DNA from: Patiria miniata
Taxonomy: Eukaryota; Echinodermata; Asteroidea; Valvatida; Asterinidae
Direction of reading: 5' to 3'
Assembly (NCBI RefSeq): GCF_015706575.1
Contig: NW_024037048.1
Span: 15,579,512 to 15,643,511, forward strand
Length of the DNA: 64,000 nt
Shown: in pieces, positions 1-9,141 of the stretch
Numbering within the stretch: position 1 is the first letter of the stretch
How the letters are laid out: each line of letters begins with the position of its first letter
Program-made: the position numbers and the translations under genes
The notes under the pieces: generated by a model
Told to the model about the DNA's origin: nothing
Database searches by the model: none
What the model saw: the letters and a program-made list of their open reading frames with translations, nothing else

Positions 1-105
1 GACATTCTGGTGGGTGATTTTTCAAAAATGAGTATTGATCACTTTCAGTGGAAATTGAACAACTCATAATTAGTTCATTTTCTTTGCCAAGTGGAACTCG
101 ACATA
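1..105 (+). repeat. Tail of an SLC12 array module (intronic)
   Basis: This stretch closely matches the intronic sequence at about 5774-5885 that follows the large SLC12 exon in the second module. The window therefore opens inside a further copy of the array whose exons lie to the left. No coding sequence is visible in it. Confidence 0.7.
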
Positions 106-109
106 TTAA

Positions 110-434
110 CCCTTACCCTACTAGACCCTCCAACGCATGCCAATATGTGCCTCAAGAAAATCTCCTATGTTTTTTGCATGGCCCTCCAATATCTGCCATG
201 TCATTTCAAGGGTAACTGGACAGGCACTCCAATACATGCCACAGAGAACAATGAGAGTCCTCTGATAACAAAGTGAGTGCCCCCAGCTGGTCAGTATCAG
301 GCACCCTCCAGGGCCTCCAACTCCTGCCAATTGGAGCCTTCACTGTTAAGACTTGTTATCTGCCAAATAACTGCAGCTGGAGGGCATTGGCATAACCAAC
401 TGACATGCAGTAAACTACCCTCAGAGAGTAAGGG
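110..434. mobile_element. piggyBac-like MITE with TTAA target duplication
   Basis: A 325-bp insertion starts CCCTTACCCT and ends AGTAAGGG, so the ends are inverted. It is flanked by TTAA on both sides (106-109 and 435-438). The empty site is visible in the paralogous module at about 5879, where the flanks join with a single TTAA. TTAA duplication with CCC-starting ends is the piggyBac signature. There is no transposase, so it is non-autonomous. The interior contains several loosely repeated CTCCAA...TGCCA words. Confidence 0.8.
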
Positions 435-469
435 TTAAACATCAATATTCCAGTCCATTTTCCACCTAA

Positions 470-725
470 AATCTTTGGTCTTCTTCATAATTCCCTTCTA
501 AAAAAAATCCTCCTAGCCAAGATAGTTAGTCTCTTCCATAAATTCCCTTGAAAAATGTCCTTTTAGCCAGATGGTTAGTCTTCTCCATAAATCCCTTCTA
601 AAACAAATATCTTCCTAAACCATGATGGTTCCTCTCCTCCATAATTCCCTTCTAAAAAATATTCTCCTAGCCAAGATGGTTAGTCTCCTCTGTACTTCCC
701 TCTTAAAAAAATATCCTCCAAGTTG
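470..725 (+). repeat. ~50-bp minisatellite, array 1
   Basis: Tandem units of about 45-53 bp are built from the words CCTCCTAGCCAAGATGGTTA, then a CTCCTCCATAATTCCCTT-like block, then a short A-rich run. Units are imperfect (TAGCCAAGATAG, ACCATGATGG variants). The same satellite recurs at about 2965-4150, 5925-6600 and 8475-8965, and inverted at 62110-63040. No coding potential is seen. Confidence 0.9.
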
Positions 726-913
726 TCATGCTCATTCAAAGGCATATTCATAGAAAGGTCGAAATCTCATTGCTGCCACGGTGTCAGATTTAACGTTTGG
801 TATACCGTGAGGTATATCTAGGTTGTGTTAACTTCAGGTTTACTCCGATCTTAACGATAACCAAGTTAACGATCATTAAATAACAATTGACGTTTTTTTT
901 TCTTTTGCTGAAG

Positions 914-1099
914 GCTGGTACAAGGACAAGATTTTGCCCAAGATGGAGTTCTGTGCTGTTGGTTGGGTAAGATCAAGACCAACACAATCATCAAGGAGCT
1001 CTCCAAACCCTGGATGCTGGATGAGGAAGCAGCCTGGAGACCACGGAGAAGTTTCCTTGGAAGATCAGCAAGGAAGAAGTCACCATGCTCAAAGAGAAG
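914..1099 (+). pseudogene. SLC12 triple-chimera pseudo-exon, module 1
   Basis: The piece starts after an acceptor (TTTTGCTGAAG) and ends at a GTAGAATC donor. It opens as the SLC12 transmembrane exon (GWYKDKILPKMEFCAVG, as at 6926). It then switches at a GTTGG microhomology to the GLGK-type exon (AAGATCAAGACCAACACA), and next to the 3' half of the large exon (KELSKPWMLDEEA). The frame is not kept across the first junction. A further 2-nt difference (GCAGCCTGGAG for GCAGGGGAG) breaks the last part. SLC12 proteins are electroneutral cation-chloride cotransporters, but this piece cannot encode a normal segment. Upstream intron sequence (about 770-913) matches that ahead of the intact transmembrane exons. 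Confidence 0.8.
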
Positions 1100-1587
1100 G
1101 TAGAATCTCCTCCTTGGGATCAAGCACCCCCCCCCCCCCCCCCCACAGTGAAAACTATAAACTTTATATTTATTTTTGTGTAAGTTGGTCAGTAGTCGGC
1201 AGAATGATTCTCATGTTAATTAATGCATGCAAATTAAAGTAGAGAAAAAAAGTATATTTTAATGACTATCATCCCACCCTATATTTTTAGGCTATTGAAA
1301 TGTCGAACCCCCAAAACAGATTTTTACCTACCCTACCACACAGTTGTTTTTTGTATGTAGTAGAAAACACCACACTTTTGGTTCTTGGTTGGCCTGATTA
1401 TTTTATTATATGTTTCAGTGTCCAATTCATTTCCTGGAGCCTTTCAGAGATCTCTCAGGTTATTCTGGATGGCTGCATGTCTAAGGAAACACATGCTTTA
1501 TGTCAAAGGGAAATAATGCTCTGTATAATTTTTGTTTGTGACCCCCCCCCCCCCCCCCCCACCTCCCCCCCCCCCCCCCCCCCCCAG
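1100..1587 (+). other. SLC12 intron with poly-C polypyrimidine tract
   Basis: The intron begins GTAGAATC, has a poly-C run about 30 nt in, a conserved block around 1415-1490 seen in every module (CATTTCCTGGAGCCTTTCAG and following), and ends in a nearly pure C tract before CAG at 1585-1587. No coding exon is recognised. The conserved block keeps a short open frame in some copies but matches no SLC12 segment I know. Confidence 0.6.
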
Positions 1588-1907
1588 GCTTGACCCTACT
1601 CATCCCTCACCTCATCTCCATGAAATCCAACTGGGAGAAATGCAAGCTGCGCGTCTTTGCCACCACGAGCAAGAAGGAGCAAATGGACAGGGAGAAGATG
1701 AACATGGCCAACATGCTCAGCAAGTTCCGCATCAACTGCTCGGACGTGGAGGTCATCCCGGACCTGAACAAGAAACCCAAGGAGTAGAGCCTGAGACGGT
1801 TCAAGGAGCTGTCCAAACCCTGGATGCTGGATGAGGAAGCAGGGGAGACCACGGAGAAATTTCCTTGGAAGATCAGCAAGGAAGAAGTCACTACGCTCAA
1901 AGAGAAG
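1588..1907 (+). pseudogene. SLC12 large C-terminal exon, module 1 (in-frame TAG)
   Basis: This is the cytosolic C-terminal domain of an NKCC/NCC-type cotransporter. It reads GLTLLIPHLISMKSNWEKC, then KCKLRVF, LSKFRINCSDVEVIPDLNKK and PKE, then TAG at 1785-1787. It continues in the same frame as SLRRFKELSKPWMLDEEAGE to FPWKISKEEVTTLKEK and a GTAGAATC donor. In the family the counterpart segment runs without interruption (GLTLLIPYLL ... KPK ... PWKISDEE), so one codon has become a stop. The exon begins in phase 1 after the poly-C tract. It could be a pseudogene exon or encode a truncated protein ending KPKE. The same site is a stop in every full copy in the window. Confidence 0.85.
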
Positions 1908-2375
1908 GTAGAATCTCCTTCTTGCGCTTAAACACCCCCCCCCCCCCTTCCACAGAGAAAACTATAAACGAGGGCCATTTGGGCGCCATCGTGGCTTATA
2001 AATGCTGGTTCCAAATACACGATAACCAGCATGAGTGAACCAGTGAAGTGTCCCTCATTCCGGCTTCTGCTAGTTTGACTATAAAGCTCCCTCTTTTGTC
2101 CATGCATGGAGACAATACACTTAAAGCTTTCCCAGTATCCACTTTACGCTTAGTCCCTGGTTTGTGTGTTTTTAAGTCCAGTCTTGCAACATCTGTTAAT
2201 TGTGTCCAACCTTTGACATTCTGGTGGGTGATTTTCAATGAGATTGATCACTTTCAATCCATTTTTCCGTACAACTCTCAGTTCATTTGATTTGCCAAGT
2301 GCATGGAACTCGACTTTATTAAACATCAATAAATCACGACATTTTTTTCGCCTGAAATCTTTCTTTTTCTTTCAG

Positions 2376-2443
2376 ACCAACAGACAGATGCGGATCCGTG
2401 AATTGCTTCTCCAACATTCCCAGGAGGCTCAGCTCATTGTCAT
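2376..2443 (+). CDS. SLC12 TNRQ exon, module 1 (intact)
   Basis: A 68-bp exon with acceptor TTCTTTCAG and donor GTAAGT encodes TNRQMRIRELLLQHSQEAQL then IV and two bases of ATG. It corresponds to the NKCC segment KTYRQIRLNELL...ANIIVM near the C-terminus. The phase is 0 at the start and 2 at the end. It fits the upstream large exon (ends in phase 0) and the terminal exon at 23583 (begins with the last base of ATG). It is intact here, but the preceding exon has a stop, so expression is doubtful. Confidence 0.8.
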
Positions 2444-2960
2444 GTAAGTACACAAAGCCACTACTAACTCAATAGACTCAATTTCATGGTTTAAGCACAC
2501 AATTCTGTGCTGATGATCTAGCACACTAGCACAGAAATCCTGCGCTATCCCTGTAAGCACAGAAGTTATCCCCTGTAACTGATTGTTTACACTTTTGCAA
2601 AAGCCGTAATTTCTAAGTGTCATGCAAAAATGTCTGTTGTAGTGTTGGCAATTCCCATGAAAATAATGAGTGGCTAATCTAAGGGCACTTACTTCACAAT
2701 TACGCAAACCTACTCACTATAGCAGAAACTAGCGTGAAATCCTAAACAGGGGTGGATCTAGCTTTGGCTAGGGGGGGGGGGGGGTGCGATGTCAAGTTGG
2801 GGGGGATCTGGAAAATGTTTCCATTAACCTCCTTCCTTCAAATATCAAATCCTTTTTCCTCATTAACAAAGTAAGCCCCCTAGCCTGCATTATAACTAAT
2901 TCGTCATTTTCCACAATATAATACTTGATGAAATATTCTTCTAAAAAATAAAACAATTTA
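2444..2960. other. Non-coding intron / intergenic
   Basis: Starts with the donor of the TNRQ exon and diverges from the other modules. A poly-G element end (GGGGTGGATCTAGC near 2750) suggests a transposon fragment. The stretch at about 2840-2960 (AACAAAGTAAGCCCCCTAGC) recurs at about 8340-8460, ahead of another minisatellite array. No gene is seen. Confidence 0.5.
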
Positions 2961-2964
2961 AAAA

Positions 2965-4150
2965 ACAACAACAGTATATCCTCCTAGCCAAGGTGGTTAA
3001 TATCCTCATTTATTCCTTTCACAAAACACCCCCCCCCCTAGACAAGATGGGTAGTCTTCTCCATAATTCACTTTTAAAAAAATATCCTCCTAGCCAAGAA
3101 TAGTCTTCTCCATAAATCCCTTCTAAAACAAATATCTTCCTAACCATGATGGTTCGTCTCCTCCATAATTCCTTTCTTAAAAATAATCCTCCTGGCCAAG
3201 ATGGTTATCTCCTCCATTATTCCCTTCTAAAAATATTCTCCTAGCCAGGATGGTTGGTCTTCTCCATATTTCCCTTTGAAAAAGAAATCCTTCTAGCCAA
3301 AATATTGAGTAAGTCTTCTCCATAATTCCCTTCTAAGAAATATTCTCCTAGCCACGATGGTTAGTCTATTCCATAATTCCCTTCTAATAAAAACAACCTC
3401 CGAGCCAAGCTGGTTAGTCTTCTCTATAGTTCCCTTCTAAAAAATATCCTCCTAGCCAAGATGGTTAATCTCCTCCATAACTCCCTTTTAAAAAATATCC
3501 TCCTAGCCAAGATGGTTAATCTCCTCCATAACTCCCTTTTAAAAAATATTCTCCTAGACAGGATGGCTGGTCTTCTTCATAATTCCCTTCTTAAAAAATG
3601 TCCTTCTAGCCTAGATTGTTAGTCTCTTCCATAAATTCCTTCTAAAAATGTCCTTTAGCCGGGATGGTTAGTCATCTCAATAAATCCCTTCTAAAACAAA
3701 TATCCTCCTAACCATGATGCTTTGTCTCCTCCATAATTCCCTTTTTAAAAAAATATTCTCCTAGCCAAGATGGTTAATCTCCTCCATGATTCCCTTCTAA
3801 ATATATTCTCCTAGCCAAGATATGGTAAGTCTCCTCTGTAATTCCCTTCTAAAAAATATCCTCCTAGCCACGATGGTTAAGTCTTCTCCATAATTCCTTT
3901 TTTTTTAAACCTCCGAGCCAAGATGGTTAGTCTCCTCCATAGTGCCCTTCTTAAACATATCCTCAGCCAAGATGATCGATTTCCTCCATAATTTCCTTCT
4001 AAAAATATCCTCCGAGCCAAGCTGGTTATAGTCTCCTCCATAGTTCCTTTCTAAAAAAAATCCTCCTAGCCAAGAAGGTTAGTCTCCTCCATAATTCCCT
4101 TCTAAAAAAATATCCTCCTAACCAAGATGGTTAATCTACTCCATAATAAA
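2965..4150 (+). repeat. ~50-bp minisatellite, array 2 (largest)
   Basis: About 1.2 kb of the same unit as array 1. Two adjacent units around 3440-3545 are identical over about 51 bp, which suggests recent unequal exchange or slippage. The array is followed by non-repeated intron (about 4150-4498) shared with the other transmembrane-exon modules. Confidence 0.9.
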
Positions 4151-4498
4151 AGTATCCTCATTACCAATAATTATGGTCGTCTTCTCAGTAATTCGCTTAA
4201 AACAAGTCTGAGTCTTGCGCGGACCTTTGTACACACCTGTCCCAAGTTCTTTCCACTGACTATCCCTATTGCCGAGTATGATATATGTCTATATCTTTTA
4301 TAAATAGTCGTCATGCTCATTCAAAGGCATATTCATAGAAAGGTGGAAATCTCCTTGCTGCCACGGTGTCAGATTTAACGTTTGGTATACCGTGAGGTAT
4401 ATCTAGGTTGTGTTAACTTCAGGTTTACTCCGATCTGAACGATAACCAAGTTAACGATCATTAAATAACAATTGACTGTTTTTTTTCTTTTTCTGAAC

Positions 4499-4681
4499 GC
4501 TGGTACAAGGACAAGATTTTGCCCAAGATGGAGTTCTGTGCTGTTGGTTGGGTAAGATCAAGACCAACACAATCATCAAGGAGCTCTCCAAACCCTGGAT
4601 GCTGGATGAGGAAGCAGCGGAGAAGACCACGGAGAAGTTTCCTTGGAAGATCAGCAAGAAGTCACCACGCTCAAAGAGAAG
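4499..4681 (+). pseudogene. SLC12 triple-chimera pseudo-exon, module 2
   Basis: It has the same chimeric structure as 914-1099: a transmembrane-exon start, a GLGK-type middle and a large-exon 3' end. Here the acceptor is mutated (CTGAAC instead of CTGAAG), so splicing should fail. The segment after the shared DEEA differs (GCGGAGAAGACC restores that frame), but a 4-nt deletion at AGCAAGAAGTC breaks it again. The independent damage shows that this copy has decayed separately from module 1. Confidence 0.8.
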
Positions 4682-5153
4682 GTAGAATCTCCTCCTTGGG
4701 ATCAAGTACCCCCCCCCCCCCCCCCACAGTGAAAACTATAAACTTTATATTTATTTTTGTGTAAGTTGGTCAGTAGTCGGCAGAATGATTCACATGTTAA
4801 TTAATGCATGCAAATTAAAGTAGAGAAAAAAAGTAAATTTTAATGACTATCATCCCACCCTATATTTTTAGGCTATTGAAATGTCAAACCCCCAAAACAG
4901 ATTTTACCTACCCTACCACACCAGTTGTTTTTTGTATGTAGTAGAAAACACCACACTTTTGGTTCTTGGTTGGCCTGATTATTTTATTATATGTTTCAGT
5001 GTCCAATTCATTTCATGGAGCCTTTCAGAGATCTCTCAGGTTATTCTGGATGGCTGCATGTCTAAGGAAACACATGCTTTATATAATGCTCTGTATAATT
5101 TTTGTTTATGAACCCCCCCCCCAACCTCCGCCCCCACCTCCCACCACCCCCAG

Positions 5154-5469
5154 GCTTGATCCTACTCATTGATCACCTCATCTCCATGAATCCAACTGGA
5201 AGAAATGCAAGCTGCGCGTCTTTGCCACCACGAGCAAGAAGGAGCAAATGGACAGGGAGAAGATGAACATGGCCAACATGCTCAGCAAGTTCCGCATCAA
5301 CTGCTCGGACGTGGAGGTCATCCCGGACCAGAACAAGCCCAAGAAGTAGAGCCTGAGACGGTTCAAGGAGCTGTCCAAACCCTGGATGCTGGATGAGGAA
5401 GCAGGGGAGACCACGGAGAAGTTTCCTTGGAAGATCAGCAAGGAAGAAGTCACTACGCTCAACGAGAAG
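5154..5469 (+). pseudogene. SLC12 large C-terminal exon, module 2 (frameshift and TAG)
   Basis: It is homologous to 1588-1907, beginning GLILLIDHLIS after a C-rich tract and CAG. A 1-nt deletion (ATGAATCC for ATGAAATCC) shifts the frame early, a codon is lost at DQNKPKK, and the shared stop codon (TAG at 5347-5349) is present. The 3' part still encodes SLRRFKELSKPWMLDEEAGE and FPWKISKEEVTTLNEK. The reading frame of that part stays open through the donor into the intron to about 5598, which looks like chance. No TNRQ exon follows: the module runs into minisatellite array 3. Confidence 0.85.
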
Positions 5470-5924
5470 GTAGAATCTCCTCCTTGCGCTCAAGCACCCC
5501 CCCCCCCTTCCACAGAGAAAACTATAAACGAGGGCCATTTGGGCGCCATCGTGGCTTATAAATGCTGGTACCAAATACACGATAACCAGCATGAGTGAAC
5601 CAGTGAAGTGTCCCTCATTCCGGCTTCTGCTTGTTTGACTATAAAGCGCCCTCTTTTGTCCATGCATGGAGACAATACACTTAAAGCTTTACCAGTATCC
5701 ACTTTACGCTTAGTCCCTGGTTTGTGTGATTTTAAGTCCAGTCTTGCAACATCTGTTAATTGTGTCCAACCTTTGACATTCTGGTGGTTTATTTTTCAAA
5801 TATTAGTATTGATCACTTTCAGTGCAAATTGAACAACCCTTAAGTAGTTCATTTTATTTGCCAAGTGGAACTCGACATATTAAACATCAATATTCCAGTC
5901 CATTTTCCACCTAAAATCTTTGGT

Positions 5925-6600
5925 CTTCTTCATAATTCCCTATTAAAAAAATATCCTCCTGGCCAAGATAGTTAGTCTCTTCCATAAATTCCCTCTAAAA
6001 ATGTCCTTTTAGCCAAGATGGTTAGTCTTCTCCATAAATCCCTTCTAAAACAAATATCCTCCTAACCAAGATGGTTCCTCTCCTCCATAATTCCCTTCTA
6101 AAAAATATTCTCCTAGCCAAGATAGTTAGTCTCTTCCATAAATTCCTTCTAAAAATGTCCTTTTAGCCAAGATGGTTAGTCTTCTCCATAAATCCCTTCT
6201 AAAACAAATATCCTCCTAACCATGATGGTTCCTCTCCTCCATAATTCCCTTCTAAAAAATATTCTCCTAGCCAAGATGGTTAGTCTCCTCTGTACTTCCC
6301 TCCTAAAAAAATATCCTCCAAGCCAATATGGTTAGTTTCCTCCTTAATGCCCTTCTAAATGATACCCTTCTAAAAATATCCTCCTAGCCAAGATGGTAGT
6401 CTCCTCCATAATTTCCTTCTAAAAAAAACACCCTCCGAGCCAAGCTGGTTATAGTCTCCTCCATAGTTCCCTTCTAAAAAAAAAATATCCTCCTAGCCAA
6501 GATGGTTAGTCTCCACCATAATTCCCTTCTAAAAAATATCCCCCTAACAAAGATGGTTAATCTACTCCATAATAAAAATATCCTGAAGTACCAATAATTA
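5925..6600 (+). repeat. ~50-bp minisatellite, array 3
   Basis: The same unit as arrays 1 and 2. It is preceded (5774-5920) by sequence like the window start and like 5' flanks of array 1, so the array sits at the same relative place in the module. Part of the array at about 6120-6320 repeats as a larger block. Confidence 0.9.
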
Positions 6601-6925
6601 TGGTCGTCTTCTCAGTAATTCGCTTAAAACAAGTCTGAGTCTCGCGCGTAACTTTGTACACACCTGTCCCAAGTTCTTTCCACTGACTATCCCTATTGCC
6701 GAGTATGATATATGTCTATATCTTTTATAAATAGTCGTCATGCTCATTCAAAGGCATATTCATAGAAAGGTCGAAATCTCCTTGCTGCCACGGTGTCAGA
6801 TTTAACGTTTGGTATACCGTGAGGTATATCTAGGTTGTGTTAACTTCAGGTTTACTCCGATCTTAACGATAACCAAGTTAACGATCATTAAATAACAATT
6901 GACTGTTATTTTTCTTTTTCTGAAG

Positions 6926-7048
6926 GCTGGTACAAGGACAAGATTGTGCCCAAGATGGAGTTCTGTGCTGTTGGTTCTAGGCCGGGGGATGAGCCACGTA
7001 GAGCCCACATCCTGGCGTTCTTTATCACAGCTGCCTGCATAGCCATTG
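6926..7048 (+). CDS. SLC12 transmembrane exon, copy 1 (intact)
   Basis: A 123-bp exon (41 codons, phase 1 to phase 1) between TTTTTCTGAAG and G|GTAAGT. It reads GWYKDKIVPKMEFCAVGSRP, GDEPRRAHI, then a hydrophobic segment LAFFITAACIAIG. In NKCC/NCC proteins this matches the extracellular loop and helix that precede ELNVIAPIISNFFL. The exon encodes part of the membrane transport domain, and no stop or frameshift is present. The other transmembrane exons of the gene are not in the window, so this is an isolated exon of an incomplete gene. Confidence 0.8.
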
Positions 7049-7817
7049 GTAAGTCAACACAATCTTCCTTCTTGTGATATTTGCAGAGTTGCATAACCTT
7101 CAATTTAGGATCAGCAGATAATCAATGATAAATGAACGTAGCTCGTCTATAGAAGCATGTTCACTTAACCATTATCCAAATGATTAAAAAAAGCACTAAG
7201 CATAATCCAATGAAGCCATTAGTCCCTGCCCCTCAAAGTGCCCTGCCTGTTACTCCTTATACCGCCCCAAACCGCCCAGCACTCTATGGTTGTATGGATT
7301 CATCCAGGAATAAATACAGTGTTGTACAATGGAATACAGAATTCTACCAAATATGACACTCATTCTTTAGAAACTGAACCGCACAAGCTCGCACATGAGG
7401 TGTTGCTGATCGCTGACATCAAAACCACATTGCATTATACAGAACTGTTTCTGAATTTTTAAAAGTGGGCAAGTATCTGTTTAATTTTTAAAAGAAGGGT
7501 ATACATTTAGACGGCATTGGAATCATATAGCTTAATAAGAAATCGCCCAAAGCCAATGATGAAACCACGGATTGGAAAATGCGTTTAAAGTCCGGTTCCG
7601 GAATATTATTTTGTGCGTTTCAGAACCACAAGGCGGGAGTCTGTGACACGTTGTATGATTGTACACTACAAGTGGCTGCTATACCGTACTGTATTCGCAT
7701 AGTAACGTGAACATAAATTCTGCATAAAATTGTGACTCAAGTCAACTCGAGTCATTACAACTCTGACCAATGCCTATTCTTAACATAGACATTGACAAAG
7801 TGGGAGACTAAACACGA
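7049..7817 (+). other. SLC12 intron
   Basis: It begins GTAAGTCAACACAATC, identical to the intron after the second transmembrane exon (9142) for about 240 bp, and then diverges near 7290. The last 250 bp (from about 7560, TAAAGTCCGGTTCCGG) reappear ahead of the second PQIIALTG exon at about 18245. No exon is recognised. Confidence 0.6.
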
Positions 7818-7884
7818 TGGAGCTTGGTAGCTCACTTGGTAGAGCACTGGAACGGCAATCCGGAGGTCCCAGGTTCTATTCCCT
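7818..7884 (+). mobile_element. tRNA-like SINE head in intron, copy 1
   Basis: It has a tRNA-type internal promoter: A-box-like TAGCTCACTTGG (7828-7839) and B-box GGTTCTATTCC (7872-7882). The D arm pairs perfectly (GCTC/GAGC), and the anticodon arm pairs CTGGA with TCCGG around the loop ACGGCAA. The acceptor stem does not pair and U33 is C, so this is a tRNA-derived element rather than a working tRNA. It ends about 40 bp before a splice acceptor. Confidence 0.6.
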
Positions 7885-7924
7885 CTTCCTTTCAATTTGT
7901 GGATTGTTGTATTTCCCTGTACAG

Positions 7925-8036
7925 GCCACAGATTATTGCATTGACTGGTCGCCCTGGATGCAGGCCTGCCCTGGTTCACTTCGTCTCCCATATCACCAAG
8001 AGCACAAGCCTTCTCATATGCGGAGCAGTGCTGATC
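7925..8036 (+). CDS. SLC12 PQIIALTG exon, copy 1 (intact)
   Basis: A 112-bp exon lies between TTTCCCTGTACAG and GTAAGT. One base completes the previous codon, then [37 protein letters not shown]. It corresponds to the start of the cytosolic C-terminal domain of NKCC/NCC cotransporters (family pattern RPQ..L.TG....RPAL..F.....LMICGHV). The exon ends in phase 0, which fits the KIKAF exon at 13153. No damage is seen. The neighbouring transmembrane exons do not include the ones expected to precede it, so the local gene is incomplete. Confidence 0.85.
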
Positions 8037-8180
8037 GTAAGTAATCTGCTACGGTCGCAAGTTGTCTGTGATTTGACAAAAGCTTGTCCCTTTGAAGCAT
8101 TATGATCAGAACTTAGCGGTGCTGATCGTAAGTTATCTGCTACAATTGCAAGTTGTCTGTGATTTGACATAAATGCCATA
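8026..8180 (+). repeat. Tandem duplication of exon end and splice donor
   Basis: The last bases of the PQIIALTG exon and its donor (GTGCTGATCGTAAGT) and about 60 bp of intron are repeated once at about 8118-8180. The repeat carries a second GTGCTGATC|GTAAGT donor. The second copy lacks the rest of the exon. Confidence 0.8.
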
Positions 8181-8474
8181 AAGAGTGGGTGATTTGTTGT
8201 CGAGAATGTAGAGACCGTACTTTCTTATCTTTACACAATTCTCACTTGTTCTATTATTAATAAACGTTTGTCATTTTCCTTATCTTCCACGCATAAACGT
8301 AAAACCCTTCCTTCCATTTATCCTTCAACTAAATCCTTTTTCCTTATTAACAAAGTAAGCCCCCTAGCCTGCATTATAACTAATTTGTCTTTTGTCACGA
8401 TATTTAATACTTGATGAAATATCCTTCTATACAAAAATAAAACAATTTAAAAAAAAATGAAAACAAACAAACAA

Positions 8475-8965
8475 TATATCCTCCTAGCCAAGATGGTTAA
8501 TATAATCCTTACTAATTCCTTTCAAAAATATCCCCTAGCAAAGATGGGTAGTCTTCTCCATAAATCCCTTCTAAAACAAATATCTTCCCAACCATGATGG
8601 TTCGTCTCCTCCTTGATTCCCTTCTATAAAAAATTCTCCAAGGCAGGATGGTTGGTCTTCTCCATAATTCCCTTTGAAAAAAATCCTCCTAGCCAAGATA
8701 GCAAGTCTCCTCCATAATTCCCTTCTAAAGAATTCTCCTAGCCAAGATGGTTAGTCTCCTCTGTAATTCCCTTCTAAAAAATATCCTCCTAGCCACAATG
8801 GTTAGTCTTCTCCATAATTCCTTTCATAAAAAACCCTCAGAGCCAAGCTGGTTAGTCTCCTCTATAGTTCCCTTCTAAAAAAAAATATATCCTCCTAGCC
8901 AAGATGGTCAATTTCCTCCCGGTTCCCTTCTAAAAAATATCCTCCATGCCACGATGGTTTGTTAA
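8475..8965 (+). repeat. ~50-bp minisatellite, array 4
   Basis: The same unit as the earlier arrays. At about 8962 the array joins directly to the intron just upstream of a transmembrane exon (TTAACCAAGTTAACGATCAT), skipping about 300 bp of intron present in the other modules. That is a deletion junction. The 300 bp before it (8181-8474) hold no gene, only the block shared with about 2840-2960. Confidence 0.9.
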
Positions 8966-9018
8966 CCAAGTTAACGATCATTAAATAACAATTGACTGGT
9001 TCTTTTCTTTTTCTGAAG

Positions 9019-9141
9019 GCTGGTACAAGGACAAAATTTTGCCCAGGATGGAGTTCTGTGCTGTTGGTTCTAGGCCGGGGGATGAGCCACGTAGAGCCCA
9101 CATCCTGGCGTTCTTTATCACAGCTGCCTGCATAGCCATTG
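9019..9141 (+). CDS. SLC12 transmembrane exon, copy 2 (intact)
   Basis: A 123-bp exon nearly identical to 6926-7048: GWYKDKILPRMEFCAVGSRP, then the same EPRRAHILAFFITAACIAIG segment and G|GTAAGT donor. The few amino-acid changes (V to L, K to R) are conservative. Duplicate transmembrane exons 2.1 kb apart with the downstream PQIIALTG exon between them show that the order of exons is not that of a normal gene. Confidence 0.8.

Noticed and set aside
1415..1490. Conserved block before each large SLC12 exon as an extra coding exon
   Set aside because: It is conserved in all modules, but so is the rest of the intron. The frame differs or closes between copies, and it matches no SLC12 segment.
5386..5598. 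Open frame running from the SLC12 large exon through its donor into the intron (also 48432-48647)
   Set aside because: The intronic part (VESPPCAQAPPPP and on) is the translation of the poly-C tract, and the frame closes soon after. Other modules do not keep it.
7818..7884. Functional tRNA gene
   Set aside because: The D and anticodon arms pair, but the acceptor stem does not, and the residue before the anticodon is C instead of T.
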